From an uncultured Selenomonadaceae bacterium (GTDB lineage: Bacteria > Bacillota > Negativicutes > Selenomonadales > Selenomonadaceae), in assembly GCA_905236325.1 (NCBI GenBank), contig CAJOPJ010000198.1:1-6428 (forward strand): DNA of 6,428 bases, written 5' to 3'. This document shows, one piece after another, positions 1-6,428 of this stretch (positions within the stretch are counted from its first letter, which is position 1; each line of letters starts with the position of its first letter). The notes below the pieces were generated by a model. It worked only from the letters and a program-made list of their open reading frames with translations, did not search any database and was not told where the DNA came from. The translations under genes and the position numbers were made by a program.

Positions 1-1
1 G

Positions 2-2968
2 CCTGAATTGAAGTTGCATCAGTGCGGCTTGCCTAAAGAAATGGCTTTGGAACTTTTTAAGCCGTTCGTTATGAAAAAACTTTCAACGGCAGATGCAAAT
101 ACCTCAATAAAAGCCGCCAAGAAAAAAGTCGAAAGAGCAACACCAGATGTTTGGGGCGTACTTGAAGAAGTAATCAAAGAACACCCTGTGCTGCTAAATC
201 GTGCGCCAACTTTGCATAGGCTTGGAATACAAGCATTTGAACCTGTGCTTACAGAAGGCAGAGCATTAAAATTGCACCCCTTGGCTTGTACAGCTTACAA
301 CGCAGACTTTGACGGCGACCAAATGGCAATACATTTGCCGCTAAGTGCCGAAGCGCAAGCAGAATCCAGAGTGCTGATGCTCGCCGCAAATCACATCCTA
401 GCTCCAAAAGATGGCAAACCAATCATAGTGCCAACTCAAGATATGGTTTTAGGAACATACTACATGACGCGTATAAGACCGGGTGCAATAGGTGAAGGCA
501 AAATCTTTACAGGAATTGAAGAAGCGATTATGGCGTACAGCCAAGGCGACTTAGATTTACAAGCAGAAATAATAGCGCGTGTAAATTCAAGTAGCCTGCC
601 GGAAAAAATGCGCGCTGAATATAAAGGTCAAGTGCTGGTTAAAACCACAGTCGGCAGAATGATTTTTAATGAAATGCTCCCCGCAAACTTAAGATACTAT
701 CGCGAAATAGATGACGAAAAAGCAAAACTGAGTTTGGGAATTGTTATGAATAAAAAAGAACTCGGTAAATTGGTTGCCGCATGCTACGACGAAGGCGGCG
801 CAAGCTTAACTGCAGAGGTTATTGATAATGTAAAAAATCTCGGCTATCACTATGCTTGCTTGGCAGGTATTACAGTTGCGGTTTCAGATGTAATTGTACC
901 GCCAGAAAAACAAAGCATAATTGATGACGCGCTTGGCAAAGTCAATAAAGTCGAAAGACAATATACACGCGGCTTAATAACTGAGGAAGAACGCTATCAA
1001 AAAGTAGTAAACCTGTGGACGAAGGCAACAGAAGATGTAGCCGACGCAATGATGGAAAATCTAGAGCAAAAAAATGCGTTCAATCCAATATATATGATGT
1101 CGGACAGCGGAGCACGCGGAAATAAACAACAAATGCGGCAACTAGCCGGAATGCGCGGACTAATGGCAGACCCAAGCGGCAAAATAATCGACTTGCCAAT
1201 AACAGCAAATTTCAGGGAAGGCTTAAGTGTATCAGACTACTTTATTTCAAGTCATGGAGCGCGCAAAGGCTTAGCAGATACAGCGCTTAGGACGGCGGAC
1301 AGTGGATATTTAACGCGGCGCTTGGTAGATGTAGCGCAAGATGTAATAGTGCGCGAAGAAGACTGCGATGTCGAAACAATAAATTTAAAATTGATACGCG
1401 CAGCACTGTCAGCAGAAACATTTGACGCGCTTGAAATATTGAACGACGAACTGATAGGGCGAGTCTTGGCAGAAGATATAAAAAATGGCGAAGGCGAAGT
1501 AGTCCTAGCGCAGGATACAGTTTTGGATGGCGAGGCCTTGCTGAAAATAGGCGACGCAGTAGCCGAAAAAATCAGCTTGCGAGGCAGGAGTTTAACAGCG
1601 CCCAACAGCGCAAGTCACAGCTTAGTCAGCGAAGTGATAGAACTTGGAACGCGCGATAGTGCCAAAAAAACGCGCCTACGCCACGCATTTATACACGAAC
1701 ATATAGGAAGTGAACTGGCAGCCGCCGCAGGAGATTTAAAAATCGGCACAATCTTAACGCACGAAGACTTGGACAGGCTGTTGGACTCCGATGAACCACA
1801 AATCAAAATCAGACATAACAATGTACGCGGAATCGAAGTCGAGGCAATAACCGAAGGCAACGCAGTAATTGAAAGCCTTGAAGACAGAATAGTCGGCAGA
1901 GTCTTGGCAGAAGATATTAAAAATGAACAGGGCGAAGTGATAGCCAAAGTCAATGATAATATAAATCGCGCGATTGCAAAAAAAATAGCCGAAGTTCGAG
2001 CCGGCGGCAAAGTAAAAATCCGCAGCGTGCTAACCTGCAAGTCGCCGTTCGGAGTTTGCATAAAATGCTATGGCAGTGACTTAGCAAATCAAACAGCAGT
2101 TGAAGTCGGCGAAGCAGTCGGAATAATAGCCGCGCAGTCAATCGGCGAACCAGGAACACAGCTTACAATGCGAACATTCCACACAGGTGGAGTTGCCGGC
2201 GATGATATAACACAAGGTCTGCCGCGCGTCGAAGAACTGTTTGAGGCCAGAAAGCCAAAACACAATGCAATAATCAGCGAAGCCGGCGGCAAAGTCACTT
2301 TAGGTGTTAATGAAAAAAATGGCTTGCCAATGCTGATTGTAACGCCGGAAAATGGACTTGCGCGCGAATATACAATACCTTTCGGCAGCAGAATGACAGT
2401 TTTGGAAGGCGATAGAGTCAAAGCCGGCGACAAACTTACCGAAGGCTCAATCAATCCACACGACATCTTGCGCGTTTGCGGCTTAAAAGCAACCCAACAA
2501 TATCTGGTTTATGAAGTGCAAAAAGTCTATAAGTCGCAAGGTGTTGAGATAAATGACAAGCATATTGAGGTGATGGTGCGCCAAATGCTCCACAAAGTCA
2601 AAATTGAAGACAGCGGCTCAACCGACTTCCTGCCTGGTGAATTTGTAGATATCAATGCTTTTGAAAATGCAAATACCAAAGCACTTGAGCGCGGCGGCGA
2701 ACCTGCAGTCGCAAAGCCAATCTTGCTCGGAATTACCAAAGCCTCACTCGCAACAGATAGCTTCCTGAGTGCCGCAAGCTTTCAAGAAACTACCAGAGTC
2801 CTGACCGACGCGGCAATCAAAGGCAAGGTTGACCCCTTAATCGGCTTGAAGGAAAATGTCATAATCGGCAAACTAATTCCGGCCGGAACAGGTATGCCAA
2901 TTTACCGCGATCTTGAAGTCATTGATAATGTTGTCGAATCAGAAATTGAGGCTAAACTGTCGGAATGA
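2..2968 (+). CDS. rpoC: DNA-directed RNA polymerase subunit beta' (5'-truncated by window edge)
   Basis: This is the catalytic beta' subunit of RNA polymerase. The frame is open to the left edge, and codons before the TTG at 8 already fit the family (PELKLHQCGLPKEMAL), so that TTG is not a start. By alignment from memory with E. coli, about 360 N-terminal residues are missing. Visible in order are: the active-site loop NADFDGDQ at 299-322, whose three Asp codons (305, 311, 317) bind the catalytic Mg2+; the bridge-helix segment SDSGARGNKQQMRQLAGMRG from about 1100; the first zinc-site Cys in VREEDC (1364); the remaining zinc-site cysteines (2036, 2057, 2066); the trigger loop QLTMRTFHTGG with Met 2168, Arg 2171 and His 2180; and the C-terminal GITKASL, AASFQETTRVLTDAA and GLKENVIIGKLIPAGTGM blocks. 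There is no large trigger-loop insertion. The oddity is a roughly 150-residue expansion between the first and second zinc cysteines, annotated separately. Identification is certain. The full length, perhaps about 1,350 residues, is an estimate. Confidence 0.99.
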   Translation, partial: PELKLHQCGLPKEMALELFKPFVMKKLSTADANTSIKAAKKKVERATPDVWGVLEEVIKEHPVLLNRAPTLHRLGIQAFEPVLTEGRALKLHPLACTAYNADFDGDQMAIHLPLSAEAQAESRVLMLAANHILAPKDGKPIIVPTQDMVLGTYYMTRIRPGAIGEGKIFTGIEEAIMAYSQGDLDLQAEIIARVNSSSLPEKMRAEYKGQVLVKTTVGRMIFNEMLPANLRYYREIDDEKAKLSLGIVMNKKELGKLVAACYDEGGASLTAEVIDNVKNLGYHYACLAGITVAVSDVIVPPEKQSIIDDALGKVNKVERQYTRGLITEEERYQKVVNLWTKATEDVADAMMENLEQKNAFNPIYMMSDSGARGNKQQMRQLAGMRGLMADPSGKIIDLPITANFREGLSVSDYFISSHGARKGLADTALRTADSGYLTRRLVDVAQDVIVREEDCDVETINLKLIRAALSAETFDALEILNDELIGRVLAEDIKNGEGEVVLAQDTVLDGEALLKIGDAVAEKISLRGRSLTAPNSASHSLVSEVIELGTRDSAKKTRLRHAFIHEHIGSELAAAAGDLKIGTILTHEDLDRLLDSDEPQIKIRHNNVRGIEVEAITEGNAVIESLEDRIVGRVLAEDIKNEQGEVIAKVNDNINRAIAKKIAEVRAGGKVKIRSVLTCKSPFGVCIKCYGSDLANQTAVEVGEAVGIIAAQSIGEPGTQLTMRTFHTGGVAGDDITQGLPRVEELFEARKPKHNAIISEAGGKVTLGVNEKNGLPMLIVTPENGLAREYTIPFGSRMTVLEGDRVKAGDKLTEGSINPHDILRVCGLKATQQYLVYEVQKVYKSQGVEINDKHIEVMVRQMLHKVKIEDSGSTDFLPGEFVDINAFENANTKALERGGEPAVAKPILLGITKASLATDSFLSAASFQETTRVLTDAAIKGKVDPLIGLKENVIIGKLIPAGTGMPIYRDLEVIDNVVESEIEAKLSE
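1439..1591 (+). repeat. RpoC internal module, copy 1
   Basis: First copy of the intragenic module. It starts LNDELIGRVLAEDIKN, continues with a GEV turn, a DTVLDGEALLKIG helix-like stretch and ends in KISLRGRS. It matches copy 3 almost exactly over GRVLAEDIKN and keeps the same order of elements: IGR, LAED, GEV, amphipathic helix, KI-x-(I/L)R. Confidence 0.75.
1461..1487 (+). repeat. Direct repeat in rpoC, left copy
   Basis: A 27-base segment that matches the right copy at 1899-1925 at 26 of 27 positions. The only difference is A at 1480 against T at 1918. It encodes the end of GR followed by VLAEDIKN in the same frame as its partner. Confidence 0.9.
1682..1822 (+). repeat. RpoC internal module, copy 2 (degenerate)
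   Basis: A diverged middle copy, visible only at protein level. HEHIGSELAAAAGDLKIGT corresponds to the IGR-x-LAED-GEV part, then LTHEDLDRLLD to the helix, and IKIRHN to the closing strand. It is about four to six residues shorter than the other two copies, and most identity is limited to the Gly, Leu, Ala and closing IR positions. It could be a coincidental beta-rich segment, so the call is tentative. Confidence 0.5.
1877..2035 (+). repeat. RpoC internal module, copy 3 (canonical position)
   Basis: This copy is in the position occupied in ordinary RpoC proteins, directly before the second zinc Cys (2036). It runs LEDRIVGRVLAEDIKN, GEV, a helix-like stretch with AIAKKIAEV, then VKIRSVLT. The equivalent E. 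coli segment contains VLGRVTAEDV and ends VKVRSVVSC, so this is the ancestral unit and the other two are the additions. Confidence 0.8.
1899..1925 (+). repeat. Direct repeat in rpoC, right copy
   Basis: Partner of the repeat at 1461-1487. The spacing between copies is 438 bp, exactly 146 codons, so recombination between them would delete or duplicate a whole in-frame segment. Confidence 0.9.
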
Positions 2969-2972
2969 GGTG
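2967..2972 (+). promoter_or_regulatory. Ribosome binding site of coaBC, overlapping the rpoC stop
   Basis: GAGGTG lies 5 nt before the ATG at 2978 and overlaps the last two bases of the rpoC TGA stop (2966-2968). It fixes the coaBC start. Ribosomes ending rpoC would sit on this site, so translational coupling is likely. Confidence 0.85.
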
Positions 2973-2977
2973 CAGCA

Positions 2978-4144
2978 ATGAAAATTTTGTTAGGCGTAAC
3001 CGGCTCAATCGCAGCTTATAAAGCAGTTGAAATAACAAGTCGCCTTAAAAAAGCCGGCAATGAAGTTAAAGTCATAATGACAGCCAACGCAACTAAATTT
3101 GTAAGCAAACGCACCTTTGCCGAAATCAGCAAAAATGCAGTGTCAGTCGATATGTTCAGTGAACCGGACTACAAAGCCGAACATATCGAACTGGCAAGCT
3201 GGGCAGATTTAGTCTTAATAGCCCCGGCAACTGCAAACATCATAGCAAAAATAGCTAATGGTATTGCCGATGATACGCTAAGCACAACAATATTAGCCAC
3301 AAAAGCACCAGTAATAATCTGCCCCGCAATGAATACAAATATGCTGTCAAACACAGCAACGCAAACAAACTTGAAAACATTAACTCAACGCGGCATAGAA
3401 ATTATTGAACCTGCAACCGGCATTTTAGCCTGTCAAACTGTCGGCAAAGGACGCCTGCCGGAACCTGCTGAAATTGTTGAAAAAATCCTAAACCACCAAA
3501 ATAAAAAACCACTGCCAATGAAATTGCTGGTAACTGCCGGTGCAACTATAGAACCAATCGACCCTGTACGCTACATAACAAATCATTCAACAGGGCGCAT
3601 GGGCTACGCAATTGCAACTCAAGCCATAAAGCGCGGCGCAGAGGTAATTTTAATAAGCGCAAAAGCTGAACTCCAACCACCTGAAGGCGTTAAATTTATC
3701 AAGGCAGAAACAGCTTTGGAAATGCACGACAAAGTTTTGGAACACTTCAACAGCGTTGACGCAGTGATAATGACAGCCGCTGTTTCCGACTACAGAGTTA
3801 AAAATATTTCAACACAAAAAATAAAAAAATCAGCCGATACGCTGACTCTTGAACTTGTAAAAAATCCTGACATTTTAAAAGAACTCGGCAAGGTTAAAAC
3901 AAAACAAAAACTAATCGGCTTTGCGGCAGAAACTGAAAACCTTCTTGAAAATGCACAGCGCAAACTGCGTGAAAAAAATCTCGACTTCATAGTCGCTAAC
4001 AATGTAACTCAAGCCGGCGCAGGTTTCGCGGCTGATACCAACATCGCAACTTTCATTTCAAAAACCGGTCAAGTTCAAAATCTACCCAAAATGTCAAAAT
4101 TGAGTTTGGCTGATGAAATCCTCAACTTGCTAATTGAGAGGTAA
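2978..4144 (+). CDS. coaBC: Bifunctional phosphopantothenoylcysteine decarboxylase / phosphopantothenate-cysteine ligase
   Basis: This cytosolic enzyme catalyses two consecutive steps of coenzyme A synthesis: ligation of 4'-phosphopantothenate to cysteine (CoaB) and FMN-dependent decarboxylation to 4'-phosphopantetheine (CoaC). The 388-residue length is usual for the fusion. The N-terminal CoaC flavoprotein half has GVTGSIAAYK at 7-16, the catalytic-type His69 in AEHIELASWADL, Asn119 in the PAMN motif and Cys152 in the substrate-recognition flap (LACQTVGKGRL). The C-terminal CoaB half starts near Met181 and has VTAGATIEPIDPVRYITN with Asn202 (matching E. coli Asn210), AAVSDYR near 267-273, Lys281 in KIKK (matching E. 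coli Lys289), GFAAET at 314-319 and VANNV at 339-343. The flap has Gln153 where Gly is common (ACG). It starts 9 nt after rpoC and is probably cotranscribed with it. CoaBC enzymes using CTP are the usual bacterial type, which this resembles. Confidence 0.97.
   Translation: MKILLGVTGSIAAYKAVEITSRLKKAGNEVKVIMTANATKFVSKRTFAEISKNAVSVDMFSEPDYKAEHIELASWADLVLIAPATANIIAKIANGIADDTLSTTILATKAPVIICPAMNTNMLSNTATQTNLKTLTQRGIEIIEPATGILACQTVGKGRLPEPAEIVEKILNHQNKKPLPMKLLVTAGATIEPIDPVRYITNHSTGRMGYAIATQAIKRGAEVILISAKAELQPPEGVKFIKAETALEMHDKVLEHFNSVDAVIMTAAVSDYRVKNISTQKIKKSADTLTLELVKNPDILKELGKVKTKQKLIGFAAETENLLENAQRKLREKNLDFIVANNVTQAGAGFAADTNIATFISKTGQVQNLPKMSKLSLADEILNLLIER
4138..4142 (+). promoter_or_regulatory. 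Ribosome binding site of the antiporter gene, inside the coaBC end
   Basis: GAGGT lies 8 nt before the ATG at 4151 and overlaps the last coaBC codon and the first base of its TAA stop. It supports the ATG at 4151 and suggests translational coupling to coaBC. Confidence 0.75.
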
Positions 4145-4150
4145 CAAAAA

Positions 4151-5656
4151 ATGACTGCAACTTTCATATCAATCCTGCCACCAATAATAACAATCGCGCT
4201 CGCACTCCTAACTAAAGAAGTGTACTTTTCATTGATAATCGGCATATTCAGCGGCGCAATGCTATTCACAAATGGCAGCTTTTTTGAGTCGATTATTACA
4301 TTTTTCACAATCCTATCAAGCAAAGTCGGCGCAAATGTCAACATTTTAGCATTTTTGGTAATTTTAGGTATAATAGTAGCTGCAATAACAAAATCCGGCG
4401 CAACAACTGCCTATGCCAACTGGGCGCGTAGTGTAATCCGTGACAAAAAATCAGCATTAGGCTTAACTGCTTTGCTCGGAATTTTAATTTTTATTGATGA
4501 CTACTTCAACTGCTTAACTGTCGGGACTGTAATGCGCCCTGTAACAGATAAATTTAAAATCGCGCGTGCAAAGTTAGCCTATGTAATCGACGCAACTGCC
4601 GCCCCAATTTGCATTATCGCGCCTGTTTCAAGTTGGGCAGCGGCTGTCGGTTCAAGTTTGCCCGAAGGCTCCTTCATTGATGGCTTTACACTTTTCCTGC
4701 AAACAATCCCATTCAACCTGTACGCAATCTTAACAATGCTGTTTATGGCTTTTATAATCCTGAGTGAACGCGACTTCGGCGCAATGCGTAAGGCAGTTGA
4801 AAACAATAAAAAAGCCTTCCAAGTACCTGCTGAATATCAAGACACTGCAAATGCTGAACAAACAATCGGCGGCGGCGGCAAGATTATTGATTTAATTTTA
4901 CCACTTATTGTGTTAATCAGCGTCTGCATTTATGGTATGCTTTACACTGGCGGAATCCACGAAGGCAAATCAATTTCAGCCGCCTTCGCTGACTGCGACG
5001 CCGCACAAGCATTAGTTTTCGGCTCCTTCGTTACGCTGATTTTTATATCTTTACTATATCTGCCACGCAAAGTAATCACCTTCGCCGACTACGCGCAATG
5101 CTATTCGCAGGGCTTTAAAGCAATGGTTCCTGCAATATTTATTTTATGCTTGGCTTGGACACTTTCAGGCGTCTGCAGTGAAGATTATTTGAATTTAGGC
5201 GGCTATGTCGGTAATTTGGTTCAAGAAAACCACAATGTAACTGCATTCCTGCCGGTTATATTCTTCATCGTGGCAATTTGTTTAGCCTTTGCTACCGGCA
5301 CAAGCTGGGGCACTTTCGGTATATTGATACCAATCTCAATTTCAGTCCTATCAACCTTGCCGGAAAGTGAAGCTGCTGAGTTGTTAGTCCTGTGCGTAGC
5401 GGCTATTCTGTCCGGAGCTGTCGGCGGCGACCACGCCTCACCAATTTCAGATACAACTATCCTAGCCTCTGCCGGCGCACAATGTAACCACTTGGAGCAT
5501 GTATCAACTCAAGTACCTTATGTAGCAACAGTTTCCGCTTGTTGCGTAATAGGCTTTTTAGTGGACGGCTTAACTCAAAATGGCTGGCTAGGCTTAATAG
5601 TCGGCATAATCTGCCTAACTTGTGTTATGCTGTTTTTGAAATTTAAATTGAAATAG
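4151..5656 (+). CDS. NhaC-family Na+/H+ antiporter (inner-membrane transporter)
   Basis: A 501-residue polytopic membrane protein of the NhaC antiporter family, which exchanges cytoplasmic Na+ (or in some members organic acids, as in MleN malate/lactate antiport) for protons. About eleven to thirteen hydrophobic segments are visible, for example 5-20, 24-42, 66-80, 104-121, 185-207, 247-266, 290-310, 368-390 and 480-497. Family-type signatures are FIDDYFNCLTVGTVMRPVTD starting at Phe114 with the charged pair Asp116-Asp117 inside the membrane, the following IDATAAPICIIAPVSSWAA, TGTSWGTFGI at 382-391, and GGDHASPISDTTILAS around Asp427-His428, followed by HLEHVSTQVPY. The length is usual and both ends look complete. 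A soluble loop with GGGGK (about 240) precedes the central membrane segment. It is the last gene of the rpoC-coaBC run, 6 nt after coaBC. The substrate cannot be told from sequence, so no gene symbol is assigned. No terminator follows before the convergent gene. Confidence 0.93.
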   Translation: MTATFISILPPIITIALALLTKEVYFSLIIGIFSGAMLFTNGSFFESIITFFTILSSKVGANVNILAFLVILGIIVAAITKSGATTAYANWARSVIRDKKSALGLTALLGILIFIDDYFNCLTVGTVMRPVTDKFKIARAKLAYVIDATAAPICIIAPVSSWAAAVGSSLPEGSFIDGFTLFLQTIPFNLYAILTMLFMAFIILSERDFGAMRKAVENNKKAFQVPAEYQDTANAEQTIGGGGKIIDLILPLIVLISVCIYGMLYTGGIHEGKSISAAFADCDAAQALVFGSFVTLIFISLLYLPRKVITFADYAQCYSQGFKAMVPAIFILCLAWTLSGVCSEDYLNLGGYVGNLVQENHNVTAFLPVIFFIVAICLAFATGTSWGTFGILIPISISVLSTLPESEAAELLVLCVAAILSGAVGGDHASPISDTTILASAGAQCNHLEHVSTQVPYVATVSACCVIGFLVDGLTQNGWLGLIVGIICLTCVMLFLKFKLK

Positions 5657-6428
5657 TTAAGGCAAATCAGGCAAATTCCTTGCAACGGCGGAGTTGTGGA
5701 TTATTTCCTCAATGCGCTGGTCAAGCACAAGCTCCTGCTTATGAAGTGACTCGGCAACCAAAAAAGCAGCTGAATCATCTTCAATCAACCCACGCGCATA
5801 AGCCTGCCAAGCCTGAATTGTAACTGTAGTAGATTCACGCCGCAAATCAGCCAGATAAGACGCGCCCGGCGGAATCGGCACTTCATCAAGTTCAGCTTGC
5901 CTGTACTGAAACATCGGAATGATAGTTTGATTTATATAATCAGCCAAACTCGCGCGCTGATTATTACCAATAATGCCGGTTGCGGTGCGTTGATTAACAA
6001 TAAATTGATTCTGCTCCTGTGCAAAAACTTCATTGTAGCGACTGACAATTTCAGAAGTAGCGTCGATATAATTAGCAATGTCAACGCCCAATACCGGCTT
6101 AGTTGTGTCCAAATATTCCTTGTAATTGTCGATTGAAACAACCTTCCAATCACTATCACCCAAGCTGAAATTTAAGCCTGGAAACTTGATAACCTGCCCA
6201 AAAAACTCAAAATCTTTACTGCTGACATTAAAACTCGCACTGCCAAAATTCTGCAAAGTAACTTTCAGCGTAAATGGCGTCTGTGAATAATCTTCAACAA
6301 TCTTAATTTCAGCTTCGGCAGTATTGCCAAGATTCACAACATTTTCAATTCCAACAATCGAAGTATGCCGAATCAAACTGCGCTCCAAAAATAAATCATA
6401 ATCAATTCCAAGCTGCCGACCTTTAAGC
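5657..6428 (-). CDS. Hypothetical protein, beta-rich then helical (5' end beyond the window)
   Basis: I do not recognise this protein. The frame is open from the right edge to the TAA stop at 5657-5659 and shows 256 residues. A TTG at 6386-6388 could be read as a start, but thirteen codons upstream are also open (ending ...IDYDLFLERS), so the gene probably begins outside the window. The first visible half (about 15-110) alternates hydrophobic and polar residues like a beta-sandwich (AEIKIVED, TLKVTLQNFGSASFNV, FEFFGQVIKFPG, WKVVSIDN). The second half (about 115-256) looks helical, rich in Gln, Glu and Ala (EIVSRYNEVFAQEQNQF, IQAWQAYARGLIEDDSAAFLVAESLHKQELVLDQRIEEII). There are no cysteines, no membrane segment and no catalytic motif in the visible part; a signal peptide or lipobox could lie off the edge. 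An extracytoplasmic protein is possible but unproven. Codon use resembles the neighbouring genes. Confidence 0.75.
   Translation of the reverse strand, partial: LKGRQLGIDYDLFLERSLIRHTSIVGIENVVNLGNTAEAEIKIVEDYSQTPFTLKVTLQNFGSASFNVSSKDFEFFGQVIKFPGLNFSLGDSDWKVVSIDNYKEYLDTTKPVLGVDIANYIDATSEIVSRYNEVFAQEQNQFIVNQRTATGIIGNNQRASLADYINQTIIPMFQYRQAELDEVPIPPGASYLADLRRESTTVTIQAWQAYARGLIEDDSAAFLVAESLHKQELVLDQRIEEIIHNSAVARNLPDLP

Larger units (their letters stand above)
1367..1822 (+). other. Roughly 150-residue insertion in the second zinc-site loop of RpoC
   Basis: In E. coli RpoC the zinc-site Cys814 and Cys888 are 74 residues apart. Here the matching codons, 1364 and 2036, are 224 apart. The normal content of the loop (RGI...EG...ESLEDRIVGR...VKIRSVLTC) is present from about 1826 to 2038, so the extra material lies upstream of it, directly after the first Cys. 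It begins with a probable helical linker, followed by a module resembling the canonical one (1439-1591), a polar linker and a degenerate module (1682-1822). The reading frame is intact and codon use matches the flanks, which argues against assembly error or decay. Whether this is a known lineage-specific insertion in this bacterial group cannot be decided from the sequence alone. Its role is unknown. A surface domain near the secondary channel or jaw region is a guess. Confidence 0.8.

Noticed and set aside
8..10. TTG codon as the start of rpoC
   Set aside because: Upstream codons in the same frame (Pro-Glu-Leu) match conserved RpoC sequence, and the active-site loop lies only about 98 codons downstream instead of about 460. 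The gene is cut by the window edge.
1999..2295. A 15-base repeat (agccggcggcaaagt) at 1999-2013 and 2281-2295
   Set aside because: Both copies encode Ala-Gly-Gly-Lys-Val in frame using the preferred codons of this genome. GGC-rich runs recur throughout the window, so no uptake sequence or element is implied.
1252..2739. Several open frames on the - strand opposite rpoC
   Set aside because: They are low-complexity Ser/Leu/Ile-rich shadows of the conserved RpoC frame, with no recognisable motifs.
3518..3520. Internal ATG at the CoaB domain as a separate coaB start
   Set aside because: There is no convincing ribosome binding site before it, and the frame is continuous with CoaC as in the usual fusion.
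5659..5691. Possible terminator from AAGG and CCTT arms after the antiporter gene
   Set aside because: The arms are only four bases with a long loop and no following U-tract.
5897..6159. Small open frames overlapping the hypothetical gene, one on each strand
   Set aside because: They lie within the longer, more protein-like frame and show biased, unconvincing composition.
6386..6388. TTG on the - strand as the start of the hypothetical gene
   Set aside because: The frame stays open to the window edge and no ribosome binding site is evident just upstream of this codon. The true start is probably outside the window.

Overview
The window is a stretch of bacterial chromosome carrying four protein genes and almost no non-coding DNA. 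Three lie on the + strand in a tight head-to-tail run: the C-terminal three quarters of rpoC (RNA polymerase beta' subunit, cut by the left edge), coaBC (bifunctional coenzyme A biosynthesis enzyme) and an NhaC-family Na+/H+ antiporter. The fourth lies on the - strand, meets the antiporter stop codon to stop codon, and runs off the right edge. I do not recognise its family.

The organism looks like a member of the Firmicutes in the broad sense. The RpoC core is Firmicutes-like: the trigger loop has no large insertion of the kind seen in proteobacteria, and the C-terminus is typical. Parts of RpoC recall the Negativicutes (Selenomonas/Veillonella/Acidaminococcus group), but that is an impression from memory, not a search. 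The DNA is moderately AT-rich, with uniform codon use in all four genes, so nothing points to recent horizontal transfer.

The most unusual feature is inside rpoC. The four cysteines of the second beta' zinc site are intact. The loop between the first and second of them is 224 codons apart, against about 74 in E. coli. The extra roughly 150 residues look like repeat copies of the small module that normally fills this loop. Three copies can be made out: two are strongly alike and the middle one is degenerate. The outer two still share a 26-of-27-base direct repeat spaced 438 bp (146 codons) apart.

The gene order is also notable. In many Firmicutes rpoC is followed by the str-operon genes (an L7Ae-like protein, rpsL, rpsG, fusA, tuf). 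Here coaBC starts 9 nt after rpoC, with its ribosome binding site overlapping the rpoC stop, and the antiporter starts 6 nt after coaBC. The three genes are probably cotranscribed, linking transcription machinery, CoA synthesis and ion homeostasis in one transcript. I see no promoter or terminator inside the window, and no RNA genes, mobile elements or CRISPR arrays.
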